The position numbers and the translations under genes were made by a program. This document shows, piece by piece, positions 34,166 through 45,476 of a stretch of 64,000 bases of DNA (position 1 is its first letter; every line of letters starts with the position of its first letter). The DNA comes from Rhodococcus opacus (GTDB lineage Bacteria > Actinomycetota > Actinomycetes > Mycobacteriales > Mycobacteriaceae): assembly GCF_012396235.1 (NCBI RefSeq), contig NZ_JAAXPA010000002.1, forward strand, positions 310,001 through 374,000. Reading direction: 5' to 3'. The notes beneath the pieces are model-generated. The model did no database searches and was not told where the DNA came from. It saw only the letters and a program-made list of their open reading frames with translations.

Positions 34166-35350
34166 ATGAGGATCCTGCACACTTCGGACTGGCACATCGG
34201 ACGCACGTTCCACGGGGTGGACCTGCTCACCGACCAGGCCCGTGTGCTCGACGCGATCGCCGCCCTCGTCGCCGAGCACGGCATGGACGTCGTCGTCGTT
34301 CCCGGTGACGTGTACGACCGGTCGATCCCGAGCGCGGACGCCGTCACCGTGTGCAACCGCGGCTTCGAAGCGATCCGGGACGCCGGCGCGGTCATCGTCG
34401 CCACGTCCGGCAACCACGACTCCGCGGCGCGGCTCGGGGCGGGTGCCGCGTTCTCCCGCGCGGGCGGGCTGCACCTCATGACGACGGTCGCCGGGATCGG
34501 CTCGCCCGTCGTGCTCGAGGACGCGCACGGTCCCGTCGCGTTCTACGGCATTCCCTATCTCGAGCCCGAGATCACCCGCGCGCAACTGGACGTGCCGACC
34601 GCGCGGTCGCACGCCGAGATCCTCGACGCCGCGATGGACCGTGTCCGCACCGACCTCGACAGGCGGAACGACACCACACCGCTCACCAGGTCCGTGGTGC
34701 TCGCCCACGCGTTCGTCGTGGGCGCCGAGGCCACCGGGTCGGAGAGGTCCATCTCCGTCGGCGGCGTCGAGACGGTGTCGGCTTCGGCCTTCGGCGGGGT
34801 CGACTACGTCGCGCTCGGCCACCTCCACTCGCCCCAGACCCTCGCGGAAAACATCCGGTACTCGGGTTCGCCGCTGCCGTACTCCTTCGGCGAGCGCACC
34901 CACAGCAAGGCGGTCTACCTCGTGGATCTCGACGCCGACGGACTGCGGACCGTCGAGCGGGTCGACCTGCCGGTGGTCCGCGGTCTCCGACAATTGACAG
35001 GGACGGTGCAGGAGTTGCTCGAGGACGACACGTACCGCGACGCCGAGGACTGCTACGTGTCGGCGGTGCTCACCGACCCGGAACGCCCGGTCGACGCCAT
35101 GCGCTCACTCCAGACCCGCTTCCCGTTCGCCGTTCACCTCGAGTGGCAACGCCCCGAGGGCGGCGACGATCTGCGCTACCGGGACAAGGTGCACGGGCGC
35201 AGCGATCTGCAGATCACGCGCAGCTTCCTCACCGACGTGCGCAGCGAACCGTCGACCGGCGAGATCCGGCTGGTGGAAGCCGCACTCGGCTTCGCCGACC
35301 GGGCCGGCGAAGACACCGCCGAGGTCGTCGCGCTGGAACAGACGGCATGA
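34166..35350 (+). CDS. sbcD: Nuclease SbcCD subunit D (Mre11-like)
   Basis: 394 residues. The metallophosphoesterase motifs are all present: T-S-D-W-H-I-G, G-D-V-Y-D, G-N-H-D (S-G-N-H-D-S-A), A-H-A-F and A-L-G-H-L-H. These bind two manganese ions. With SbcC it forms an ATP-dependent nuclease that cuts DNA hairpins and protein-blocked ends. The capping and SbcC-binding C-terminal region follows. The start is placed at ATG 34166 behind a -10 box; the much longer upstream frame passes through the 22-bp repeats. The stop overlaps sbcC (ATGA). Confidence 0.95.
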   Translation: MRILHTSDWHIGRTFHGVDLLTDQARVLDAIAALVAEHGMDVVVVPGDVYDRSIPSADAVTVCNRGFEAIRDAGAVIVATSGNHDSAARLGAGAAFSRAGGLHLMTTVAGIGSPVVLEDAHGPVAFYGIPYLEPEITRAQLDVPTARSHAEILDAAMDRVRTDLDRRNDTTPLTRSVVLAHAFVVGAEATGSERSISVGGVETVSASAFGGVDYVALGHLHSPQTLAENIRYSGSPLPYSFGERTHSKAVYLVDLDADGLRTVERVDLPVVRGLRQLTGTVQELLEDDTYRDAEDCYVSAVLTDPERPVDAMRSLQTRFPFAVHLEWQRPEGGDDLRYRDKVHGRSDLQITRSFLTDVRSEPSTGEIRLVEAALGFADRAGEDTAEVVALEQTA

Positions 35351-38328
35351 GGCTGCATCGACTCGAAGTCGAAGCCTTCGGGCCGTTCGCAGGATCCGTG
35401 GAAGTCGACTTCGATCGGCTCGGCGCGGACGGGCTCTTCCTGCTGCACGGTCATACCGGCGCCGGTAAGACGACAGTCCTCGACGCGGTGGCGTTCGCGC
35501 TGTACGGCACGGTGCCCGGGGCACGGAAGGACGGCAAGCGCCTCCTGTCCGACCACGCGCCCGCCGGTTCCGTTCCCACGGTGACGCTCGAGGCGACGAT
35601 CGCGGGCCGGCATCTGCGTCTCGTCCGCAGCCCCGAGTTCGAGCGTCCGAAGCGCCGTGGGTCGGGGACCATCAAGGAGAACGCGAAGGCCACGCTCACC
35701 TGGCTCGACGGCCGCGGGGAGAACCTGTCACGAATCCCCGACATCGCCGACGAGGTCGGTCGGCTGATGGGTATGAGCGCCGACCAGTTCTTCCAGGTGG
35801 TTCTGCTGCCGCAGGGGGAGTTCGCGAAGTTCCTGCGCGCCGACAACGAGGAACGCGGTCAGCTCCTGGAGAGGCTGTTCGACACCACCCGATTCGGGAC
35901 GGTGGAGGAGTGGTTCCTCGACCGCAGGCGCACCAGCGCCCACGACCTGGACGAGCATCAACGGGCCATCGACGTGCTGCTGGCACGGGTCGCGACGGCC
36001 GCGGGTATCGAGGGAGGCGCAGATGCCGATCCGGTGACCTGGGCCCACAAGCTCGAGGACGAGGCCCGCGAGACCCGTGACCTGGCTGCGGACGACCTGC
36101 AGAACGCCAAGAGCCGGGCGAAGATGGCCCGCGACGCGCTCACGGAGGCGCGCCGCGTCCTCGAACTCCAGAACCGCAGGCGGCGAGCCGAGGCGGAACT
36201 CGAGGCCCACGCAGCGGGGGCGGCCCGGCGGGCGGTCCTGGTCGCCGAATTGGCGGATGCGCGCCGGGCCGAACCTGTCGCGACCGTCGCGCACGAGGCC
36301 GACGCCGCCCGGGCCAAGGCTGCGGCTGCCGCGCGGAACGTCGAGGCGATCACGGACGGATTGCGCTCGACGGCGGGCGGCGCCGATCTCGTGGCGGAGT
36401 TGTCCTGGCCTCCGACCGCTGACGAACGGGAGCACATCCGGTCGAGTATCCGGGCCTGGCGTGACGAGATCGTGCGCCTCGACGGAGCACTCGCCGAATC
36501 CTTCGCCGCCGACCGGCTCGCTGTCGAAGTGGAGCGACTGCACGCCCGGCAGGTCGAACTCGCCGAGGCCGGTGACGCGCTGACCCGGGAGCGGGAACAA
36601 TTGCCGCTCGCTCTGCGGGAAGCGGAGAAGGCGCTCGACTCGGCGCAGAAGGCCCGCGCCGCACTCCCGGCCCTCGTCGATGCCCGGGACCGGGCGGCCG
36701 ACGCTGCCTCGGCGGCGGCGGATGTCCGCACCCGCCGGGCCGAGCGTGATCGACTCGAGCGCGGCGTGCTCGATGCCCGGCGACAGCACCAGGACGCGCG
36801 CGAGCACTGGCTCGACCTGCTGCAACGTCGGATCGCGGGCATGGCCGCCGAATTGGCAGGCACGCTCGAGGACGGTGTCCCGTGCCAGGTGTGCGGTTCG
36901 CCCGAGCACCCGCAGCCTGCCGAACCGTCCGAGCTGTCGGTCACGAAGGCCGACGAGGACAAGGCCCTCGCAGCGGAGCAGAAGGCTGCGGCGGCGCTGA
37001 CGACCGCGACCGAGAAATTGGGCGCGGTGGAGCGCGCGATCGACGTGCTCGTCCAGCGCGGCGGCGACGGTGACGCGGACGAACTCGCGCAGGCACTCAC
37101 GGCCGCGGAGGCGGCGGTGGGGGAGGCGACTGCGCTCGGCGACGAGGTCGAGCGTCGGTCCGCATCACTCACCGAACTGCGGGAACGCGAGAGTCACCTG
37201 CAGGAACGGTCCCGGGACCTGGGCGTCGACGCCGCCACCGTGGCCGAGAGGATCACGGCGAGCACGACACAGCTCGGGGAGATCCGGGCCCGAGTGAGCG
37301 AGGCGGCGGGCGACGACCCGAGCGTGGAGGCACGCCGCGCACGACTCGACGCGCTTGCGGAGTCCGCATCCGAACTGCTCGACGCGCGGGACGCCGGTGC
37401 CGGAGCCGAGTCGGCGGCCCGTGAACTCGCGGCCAAGGCCGAAACGCTGGCCGGGGATGCCGGTTTCGACAGCTCTGCCGACGCCGTGGCCGCGGTCCGG
37501 ACGGCCGCCCGTCAGGGTGAGATCGAGGCCGTCCTCACGGCGGCGCGGGACGCCGAGGTCGGGGCGCGCAGCGTGCTCGACGACCCCGAGGTCGTTGCCG
37601 TCGCCGAGGCAGATCCCGTGGAACTGGCGTCCGTCCAGCACGCGCACGACGTGGCCGCGGAGGTCGTGAACGTCGCCGTCGCGGCGGCATCCGACGCCGA
37701 GCGCCGACTGCTCGATCTGGAACGGTTCGTCGGTCAACTCGACAAGGCCGCCGAGGCGATCGCGCCGATGCAGGCCGCGCACGAGGAGTTGGCCGCCCTC
37801 GCCGAGGTGATCGCGGGCCGTGGCCAGAACGCCAGGAAGATGTCGCTGCGGTCGTATGTGCTGGCGGCCCGGCTGGAAGAGGTGGCCGTCTCGGCATCCG
37901 CGCGGCTCGGCCGGATGTCGGCGGGACGGTACGAGTTCGTCCACAGCGACGAGGCCGGTCCGAGAGGCCGCCGCGGTGGCCTGGGGCTGGACATCCGCGA
38001 CGACTACACCGGAGTGGTGCGTTCGGCCAAGACCCTGTCAGGCGGTGAGTCGTTCCTGGCGTCGCTGTCGCTGGCGCTCGGTCTCGCCGATGTCGTCGCG
38101 GCGGAGTCGGGAGGCGTTGTCCTCGACACGATGTTCATCGACGAGGGATTCGGCACCCTCGACGCGGACACCCTCGACTCGGTGATGGGCGTCCTCGACG
38201 AGCTTCGTGACGGCGGCCGGGTGGTCGGGATCGTCAGTCACGTCGACGAGATGCGTCAGCGAATCCCGAGCCGGCTGCACGTGATTCGCGGACGCACCGG
38301 CTCCACGGTGGAGGTCGTCGCCGGCTGA
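35347..38328 (+). CDS. sbcC: Nuclease SbcCD subunit C (Rad50-like ATPase)
   Basis: 993 residues. The N-terminal ATPase half has Walker A G-H-T-G-A-G-K-T (35-42) and L-P-Q-G-E-F-A-K-F-L. A long coiled coil follows, interrupted by the zinc hook C-Q-V-C at Cys513/Cys516, almost exactly midway. The C-terminal half has the signature L-S-G-G-E-S-F-L-A-S-L and Walker B D-T-M-F-I-D-E-G-F-G-T-L-D. It opens and closes the SbcD nuclease using ATP and tethers DNA ends via the hook. It overlaps sbcD by ATGA, so the subunits are translationally coupled. Confidence 0.95.
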   Translation: MRLHRLEVEAFGPFAGSVEVDFDRLGADGLFLLHGHTGAGKTTVLDAVAFALYGTVPGARKDGKRLLSDHAPAGSVPTVTLEATIAGRHLRLVRSPEFERPKRRGSGTIKENAKATLTWLDGRGENLSRIPDIADEVGRLMGMSADQFFQVVLLPQGEFAKFLRADNEERGQLLERLFDTTRFGTVEEWFLDRRRTSAHDLDEHQRAIDVLLARVATAAGIEGGADADPVTWAHKLEDEARETRDLAADDLQNAKSRAKMARDALTEARRVLELQNRRRRAEAELEAHAAGAARRAVLVAELADARRAEPVATVAHEADAARAKAAAAARNVEAITDGLRSTAGGADLVAELSWPPTADEREHIRSSIRAWRDEIVRLDGALAESFAADRLAVEVERLHARQVELAEAGDALTREREQLPLALREAEKALDSAQKARAALPALVDARDRAADAASAAADVRTRRAERDRLERGVLDARRQHQDAREHWLDLLQRRIAGMAAELAGTLEDGVPCQVCGSPEHPQPAEPSELSVTKADEDKALAAEQKAAAALTTATEKLGAVERAIDVLVQRGGDGDADELAQALTAAEAAVGEATALGDEVERRSASLTELRERESHLQERSRDLGVDAATVAERITASTTQLGEIRARVSEAAGDDPSVEARRARLDALAESASELLDARDAGAGAESAARELAAKAETLAGDAGFDSSADAVAAVRTAARQGEIEAVLTAARDAEVGARSVLDDPEVVAVAEADPVELASVQHAHDVAAEVVNVAVAAASDAERRLLDLERFVGQLDKAAEAIAPMQAAHEELAALAEVIAGRGQNARKMSLRSYVLAARLEEVAVSASARLGRMSAGRYEFVHSDEAGPRGRRGGLGLDIRDDYTGVVRSAKTLSGGESFLASLSLALGLADVVAAESGGVVLDTMFIDEGFGTLDADTLDSVMGVLDELRDGGRVVGIVSHVDEMRQRIPSRLHVIRGRTGSTVEVVAG

Positions 38329-38335
38329 GTGCCGG

Positions 38336-39547
38336 TCAGTCCGCCTTGGGCGCGACGGCGGCCTCGTCGACGGTGACGCCCTCCCGTTCGGCGTCGTCGA
38401 GGTCGTCGTTCGCGGCGTCGGCGTCGGCGATGTTGCTTTCGGCGCTGTGCTCGTCGATCTGCTCACCGATGTAGCGCACCACCACGGCGGCGACGGCGGC
38501 GGCGGGCACCGCGAGGAAGGCGCCGACGATCCCGAAGACGGAGGCGCCGGCGGTCACGGCGAGCAGAACCACCACGGCGTGCAGTTTCATGCTCTTGCTC
38601 TGGAGAACGGGCTGCAGCACGTTGCCCTCGATCTGCTGCACCACGAGGATGATGATCAGCACGATCACCGCGGTGGTGAGGCCGTTGGCCACCAACGCGA
38701 CGAGCACGGCGAGAGCACCGGCGACGAATGCACCGACGATCGGGACGAAGCCACCGATGAACGTCAGGATCGCGAGGACCGGTGCGAGCGGCACACCGAG
38801 AATGAGCAGTCCGGCGCCGATGAAGACGGCGTCGATGAGGCTGACCAGTGCCTGCGTCCGGATGAACCCGCCGAGCGTGTCCCACATGCGGCCCAGCACC
38901 ACTTCGAGGTGACGGCCCGCGCGGCCGCCGCCGACGGAGTGCAGCCACGGGATGAACCGCGGGCCGTCCTTGATGAAGAAGAACGACAGCACCAGCACGA
39001 GGCCGAGCGTGAGCAGTAGGGAGCTGGCAGTGCTGACCCCGGTGAACACACCGGACGCGATGACCGTCCCACTCTCCTGCACCTTCACGACGATGGTGTG
39101 GATGCCCTGCTCGATCTGATCGTCCTGCAGGTTGATCGGCGGACCCTTCAACCAGTCCTGCACCTGGTTGATGCCCTCGGTGGCCTTGTTGGCCAGCTCG
39201 GGTGCCTGGTTGACGACGGACGGCACGATGCCCGCGATGATTCCGGCCACGACGGCGATGAACACGACGAGCGACGTCGCGGCGGCCGCCGCCGGGGGAA
39301 TACGTCGTCTCGTCATCGCCCGGGTCGGCGGCCACAGCACCGTGCACACCACGACGGCCAGGAGCACGGGGAGGACGATCACCCACAGCTTTTCGATGAT
39401 CCACCCGAACAACAACGCACCCAGCGAGATGGCCACGAGGACCAGTGACCACTTGGCCAGCCACATCGCACCCACCCCGATGAGATGCCCGCGGTCCGGT
39501 TTCGTGACCGTGCTCCCGGACGGTGCCGGGGCTTCCTTCTCCGTCAC
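38336..39547 (-). CDS. AI-2E transporter family permease (UPF0118)
   Basis: 403 residues with about eight transmembrane helices: a pair near 30-70, one near 90-110, a soluble loop (~115-165), then the conserved block with F-F-F-I-K-D-G, G-G-F-V-P-I-V-G-A and Q-Q-I-E-G-N-V-L-Q-P. The acidic C-terminal tail is cytoplasmic. The family includes TqsA, sodium/proton antiporters and others, so the transported compound cannot be named. The GTG start has GGGAGG 9 nt upstream. It is convergent with sbcC (7 nt between stops). Confidence 0.85.
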   Translation of the reverse strand: MTEKEAPAPSGSTVTKPDRGHLIGVGAMWLAKWSLVLVAISLGALLFGWIIEKLWVIVLPVLLAVVVCTVLWPPTRAMTRRRIPPAAAAATSLVVFIAVVAGIIAGIVPSVVNQAPELANKATEGINQVQDWLKGPPINLQDDQIEQGIHTIVVKVQESGTVIASGVFTGVSTASSLLLTLGLVLVLSFFFIKDGPRFIPWLHSVGGGRAGRHLEVVLGRMWDTLGGFIRTQALVSLIDAVFIGAGLLILGVPLAPVLAILTFIGGFVPIVGAFVAGALAVLVALVANGLTTAVIVLIIILVVQQIEGNVLQPVLQSKSMKLHAVVVLLAVTAGASVFGIVGAFLAVPAAAVAAVVVRYIGEQIDEHSAESNIADADAANDDLDDAEREGVTVDEAAVAPKAD

Positions 39548-39624
39548 AGATGGTCCTCCCTGCCGTGTCTGCTCAGTTGATCAGTACTGACAGTACTGGG
39601 GGACGCCGGGACGGCCCGGTGTGG

Positions 39625-39808
39625 TCAGCAGCAGCGGGCACCTGGGTTCGCGTCGGCGTCCGCATAGCGCGCCTTCCAGTACTCGCGCTCGGTCGGCACC
39701 TCGGCGTCCGGATGGTTCCGGCGGAGGTGTTCGACGTACCTGCTGTAGTCGTGGTCGCCCATCAGCGACCCCGTCCACCACCAGGCGGTCCGGACGGCCC
39801 GCACGACC

Positions 39809-39819
<11 letters not shown>
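39625..39819 (-). CDS. YbdD/YjiX family small protein
   Basis: 64 residues. It has the family features: W-W-W-T-G near the N-terminus, M-G-D-H-D-Y-S-R-Y-V-E-H and the C-terminal R-E-Y-W-K-A-R-Y-A, ending in R-C-C. These proteins accompany CstA/BtsT peptide or pyruvate carriers in many bacteria and appear needed for transport. Its ATG at 39819 (or 39816) lies inside the end of cstA, with the cstA stop at 39811-39809, so the two genes overlap and are co-translated. Confidence 0.88.
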
Positions 39820-42112
<2,293 letters not shown>

Positions 42113-42238
42113 CGCGAACTCCTTCCCAGCGCCCCCGTCGTCATTGTGTGCCAGGGGTGACGCCGTCGACAGATGCCACATCTCTTGTGGCCCCCGTCAC
42201 CCTATTGCGCCGACGTTCGGTTCGACGAAAAAACGACG

Positions 42239-43816
42239 TCAGAAGCGAGACGAATCGGCGTCGATCCAGTCGGTGAGCCACTCCGACGGCGGATCCTCGA
42301 GCAGTTCGCCGGGCATCAGCCACTCGTACAGTTCCGCGTAGGTGCGGGTGGTGACTCCGTCGATTCGCCGGTTGAGCATCGACGGTGTCAGTTGGTCGAA
42401 GCTGTCGAGACCCATCGATGCCACCATCTGCTGGGCGCCGGCCACCGTCGACTTCTGGAACCGGAACACCCTGGCCGCCTTGTCGGGGACGTCGAGTGCG
42501 CGGGTCCGCGCCGGGTCCTGGGTCGTCACCCCGACGGGGCAGCGGTTGGTGTGGCACATCTGCGCCTGGATGCACCCGACGGCGAACATCATCGCGCGGG
42601 CGGCCAGCGTGAAGTCGGCGCCCTGGATGATCCGTTTGACGATGTCGGATGCGCTGGCGACCTTCCCGGACGCGCCGATCTTGATGCGGTTCCGCAGTCC
42701 GGCGCCGGTGAGCGCGTTGTGCACGAGCATCAGCCCCTCGGTGAGGGGCATGCCCATGTTGTCCTCGAATTCCACTGGACCTGCACCGGTTCCGCCCTCG
42801 GAGCCGTCGACGATGACGAAGTCCGGGGTGACGTCGCGTTCGAGCATCGCCTTGCAGATGCCGAGGAACTCGGTGCGCGATCCGACGCACAATTTGAACC
42901 CGACGGGTTTGCCGCCGGAGAGCTTTCGCAGGGTAACGATGAAGTCGATCAGCTCGTTCGGGGTGGAGAACGCGGTGTGCGAGGGCGGGGAGATCACCGT
43001 CTTCCCGACCGGCACGCCGCGCGTCTCGGCAATCTCCCGCGACACCTTCGCCCCGGGCAGCACACCGCCGAGCCCGGGTTTCGCGCCCTGCGACAACTTG
43101 ATCGAAATCGCCTTCACCTGCTCTGAGGCTGCATGTTCGGCGAACTTGCCGGGATCGAAGTGACCGTCGTCCGTCCGGCACCCGAAGTAGCCGGACGCGA
43201 TCTCCCAGATCAGGTCGCCGCCGTGCTTGCGGTGATACGGGCTGATCGCGCCCTCGCCGGTGTCGTGCGCGAACCCGCCGCGCGCGGCCCCGGCGTTGAG
43301 GGCTTCGATGGCGTTCGCGGAGAGCGAGCCGAAGCTCATCGCCGACACGTTGAGAAGCGCGATGTCGTAGGGCCGTTCGCAGTCGGGGCCGCCGATGCGC
43401 ACGGTCGGCGGCTCGGGCGGTGCCATCCGGGCGCGCAGCGAATGGGCCATGAACTCGTAGCCGACGGCGTGCACGTCCCGTTCGGTGCCGAACGGCTCCT
43501 CGGCGAGGGTCCCCTTGGCCCGCTCGTAGACGAGGTCGCGGGTGTCCCGGTCGAAGGGCGTTCCGTCCGTGGATGATTCGACGAAGTACTGCTGGATCTC
43601 GGGGCGAATCTTCTCGAGCAGGAACCGTGCGTGCCCGAGCACCGGGTAGTTCCGCAGAATGCTGTGCCGCCGTTGCAGCAGATCCCATGTCCCGAGGGCT
43701 GCGAGCGCGAGAAGGACGACCGCGGCGAACCACCACCCGGTGGCAACGCCGAGGGCCAGGGCGAGAGCACCCAGTCCGAGGATCCATAACGCGAGGACGA
43801 TCAACCAGCGGGTCAC
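42239..43816 (-). CDS. Membrane-anchored FMN-binding glutamate synthase-like protein
   Basis: 525 residues. Two hydrophobic N-terminal segments (1-45) precede the FMN/synthase domain of GltB (~75-500). Family motifs include S-A-M-S-F-G-S-L-S, T-G-E-G-A-I-S, S-Q-G-A-K-P-G-L-G, D-G-S-E-G-G-T-G-A and the 3Fe-4S cysteines in C-x5-C-x4-C (C-I-Q-A-Q-M-C-H-T-N-R-C-P-V-G). There is no glutaminase domain. Such stand-alone proteins are usually annotated as glutamate synthase-like; substrate and electron partner are unknown. The GTG start lies 6 nt behind TAGTCT, so it is probably leaderless. Confidence 0.88.
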   Translation of the reverse strand: MTRWLIVLALWILGLGALALALGVATGWWFAAVVLLALAALGTWDLLQRRHSILRNYPVLGHARFLLEKIRPEIQQYFVESSTDGTPFDRDTRDLVYERAKGTLAEEPFGTERDVHAVGYEFMAHSLRARMAPPEPPTVRIGGPDCERPYDIALLNVSAMSFGSLSANAIEALNAGAARGGFAHDTGEGAISPYHRKHGGDLIWEIASGYFGCRTDDGHFDPGKFAEHAASEQVKAISIKLSQGAKPGLGGVLPGAKVSREIAETRGVPVGKTVISPPSHTAFSTPNELIDFIVTLRKLSGGKPVGFKLCVGSRTEFLGICKAMLERDVTPDFVIVDGSEGGTGAGPVEFEDNMGMPLTEGLMLVHNALTGAGLRNRIKIGASGKVASASDIVKRIIQGADFTLAARAMMFAVGCIQAQMCHTNRCPVGVTTQDPARTRALDVPDKAARVFRFQKSTVAGAQQMVASMGLDSFDQLTPSMLNRRIDGVTTRTYAELYEWLMPGELLEDPPSEWLTDWIDADSSRF

Positions 43817-43822
43817 TCGCTG

Positions 43823-43828
43823 AGACTA
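43823..43828 (-). promoter_or_regulatory. Leaderless-type -10 box of the glutamate synthase-like gene
   Basis: TAGTCT on the minus strand, 6 nt, then GTG 43816. A subfamily C palindrome starts 9 bp upstream of it. Confidence 0.55.
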
Positions 43829-43836
43829 GAACCTCA

Positions 43837-43878
43837 CGTGAGTGCCGACGCGTACTCCGGCGCACTTTCCCACTCACG
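43837..43878. repeat. Palindromic element, subfamily C copy 2, in a divergent promoter
   Basis: 8-bp perfect outer arms CGTGAGTG/CACTCACG with an interior that aligns to the element at 16737-16776. Unlike the other copies it lies upstream of both flanking genes, covering the likely -35 region of the glutamate synthase-like gene. Confidence 0.65.
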
Positions 43879-43935
43879 GGGGAGACAGGTGGGATAGTGG
43901 ACGCACGAGGTCAGCTGCCACGACAGGGGGATGTC

Positions 43936-44349
43936 ATGACGGAGTCATCGAGCAATCCGGAGGTGTCGAGCAATCCGGTGCCGCCGAAGCCCGGCGACAC
44001 GGGTGCGTACGGCTACCAGTACCCGACGCAGCAACAGCAGCCGCCGCAGTCGCAGCCGTACCCGGGCCAGTACGGCCCGCCGCCGCTGCCGCCCTCGAAC
44101 GCCGGCTGGGCGGTGGCCGCCGTGCTGTTCTTCTGGCCGCTCGCGTTCGCCGCGTTCAACCACGTCCACGACGTGTACCCGAAGTGGGCGATGGGCGACT
44201 ACCAGGGCGCCCAGTACGCGTCCGACCGCGCCAAGGCGCTCGGCAAGATCGCCCTGTGGATCTGGGTGGCGCTGATCGTCGTCTTCGTCATCGGGTACGC
44301 CATCCTGATCATCGCCCTCGTCGCGAACAGCAATACTTCGAGCTGGTGA
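43936..44349 (+). CDS. CD225/dispanin family membrane protein
   Basis: 137 residues. The N-terminal ~50 residues are Pro/Gln/Tyr-rich and disordered (Q-Q-Q-Q-P-P-Q-S-Q-P-Y-P). Two hydrophobic segments follow (~57-73 and ~107-129), separated by a loop with the family-like pattern Y-P-K-W-A-M-G-D-Y-x-G-A-Q-Y-A-S-D-R-A-K. This matches bacterial dispanin/CD225 proteins; their role is unknown, though they are small membrane adapters. ATG 43936 is preceded by AGGGGG. It is followed closely by the ychF promoter. Confidence 0.75.
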   Translation: MTESSSNPEVSSNPVPPKPGDTGAYGYQYPTQQQQPPQSQPYPGQYGPPPLPPSNAGWAVAAVLFFWPLAFAAFNHVHDVYPKWAMGDYQGAQYASDRAKALGKIALWIWVALIVVFVIGYAILIIALVANSNTSSW

Positions 44350-44381
44350 GGCCGATGGTCGTTGATACGGCCCCGACGCCG

Positions 44382-44387
44382 TAGAAT
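44382..44387 (+). promoter_or_regulatory. Leaderless-type -10 box of ychF
   Basis: TAGAAT, 9 nt, then GTG 44397; transcription would begin within about 2 nt of the start codon. Confidence 0.5.
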
Positions 44388-44396
44388 CCAACGACC

Positions 44397-45476
44397 GTGA
44401 GCCTTACCCTCGGAATCGTCGGACTGCCCAACGTCGGCAAGTCCACCTTGTTCAACGCGCTGACCAACAACGACGTGCTGGCCGCGAACTACCCGTTCGC
44501 GACCATCGAACCCAACGTCGGCCTGGTCGAACTGCCCGATCCGCGGCTGTCCGAGCTCGCCCGGATCTTCGGTTCCGAGCGCATCCTGCCCGCCACGGTG
44601 TCGTTCGTCGACATCGCCGGCATCGTCAAGGGCGCCTCCGAGGGCGCCGGCCTCGGCAACAAGTTCCTCGCCAACATCCGCGAGGCCGACGCGATCTGCC
44701 AGGTGGTTCGCGTCTTCAACGACGACGACGTCGTGCACGTCGACGGCCGCGTCGACCCCGCGTCCGACATCGAGGTGATCGAGACCGAGCTCGTCATCGC
44801 CGACATGCAGACGCTGGAGAAGGCCCTGCCGCGTCTGGAGAAGGAAGCGAAGAAGAACAAGGAACTCAAGCCCATCCACGAGGAGGCGCTGAAGGCGCAG
44901 GAAGTCCTCGACGAGGGCAAGACCCTGTTCAGCGCGAAGGACAAGCTGGACTTCTCGCTGCTGCGCGAGCTGAGCCTGCTCACCACCAAGCCGTTCCTGT
45001 ACGTGTTCAACGCCGACGAGGCCGTGCTCACCGACGAAGCGAAGGTCGCCGAACTGCGCGCCTCCGTCGCCCCCGCGGACTCCGTGTTCCTCGACGCCAA
45101 GGTCGAGCAGGAGCTGCTGGAGCTGGACGAAGAGGACCGGCAGGAGATGCTCGACTCCATCGGACAGTCCGAGCCCGGCCTGCACGCACTCGCCCGCACC
45201 GGCTTCCACACCCTCGGCCTGCAGACCTACCTCACCGCAGGTCCGAAGGAATCCCGCGCCTGGACCATCCACAAGGGCGACACCGCCCCGCAGGCCGCCG
45301 GCGTCATCCACACCGACTTCGAGCGCGGCTTCATCAAGGCCGAGATCGTCTCCTTCGACGACCTCGTCGCCGCCGGGTCCATGGCCGCCGCCAAGGCCGC
45401 AGGCAAGGTCCGCATGGAGGGCAAGGACTACATCATGGCCGACGGCGACGTGGTGGAATTCCGCTTCAACGTCTGA
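44397..45476 (+). CDS. ychF: Redox-regulated ATPase YchF (Obg family)
   Basis: 359 residues. P-loop G-L-P-N-V-G-K-S-T (9-17), switch region F-V-D-I-A-G-I-V-K-G-A-S-E-G-A-G-L-G, the YchF-specific G4-like F-N-A-D-E, and a C-terminal TGS domain (~275-359) with R-A-W-T-I-H-K-G-D-T-A-P-Q-A-A-G-V-I-H. YchF hydrolyses ATP rather than GTP, binds ribosomes and negatively affects the oxidative stress response. The position matches Rv1112. Its last 11 nt overlap the end of the convergent MFS gene. Confidence 0.95.
   Translation: MSLTLGIVGLPNVGKSTLFNALTNNDVLAANYPFATIEPNVGLVELPDPRLSELARIFGSERILPATVSFVDIAGIVKGASEGAGLGNKFLANIREADAICQVVRVFNDDDVVHVDGRVDPASDIEVIETELVIADMQTLEKALPRLEKEAKKNKELKPIHEEALKAQEVLDEGKTLFSAKDKLDFSLLRELSLLTTKPFLYVFNADEAVLTDEAKVAELRASVAPADSVFLDAKVEQELLELDEEDRQEMLDSIGQSEPGLHALARTGFHTLGLQTYLTAGPKESRAWTIHKGDTAPQAAGVIHTDFERGFIKAEIVSFDDLVAAGSMAAAKAAGKVRMEGKDYIMADGDVVEFRFNV

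Noticed and set aside
42113-42238. CRP/GlxR site in the cstA leader
   Set aside because: Only a GTGA-N6-CCAC half-match was found, one base off the consensus symmetry, too weak to annotate.
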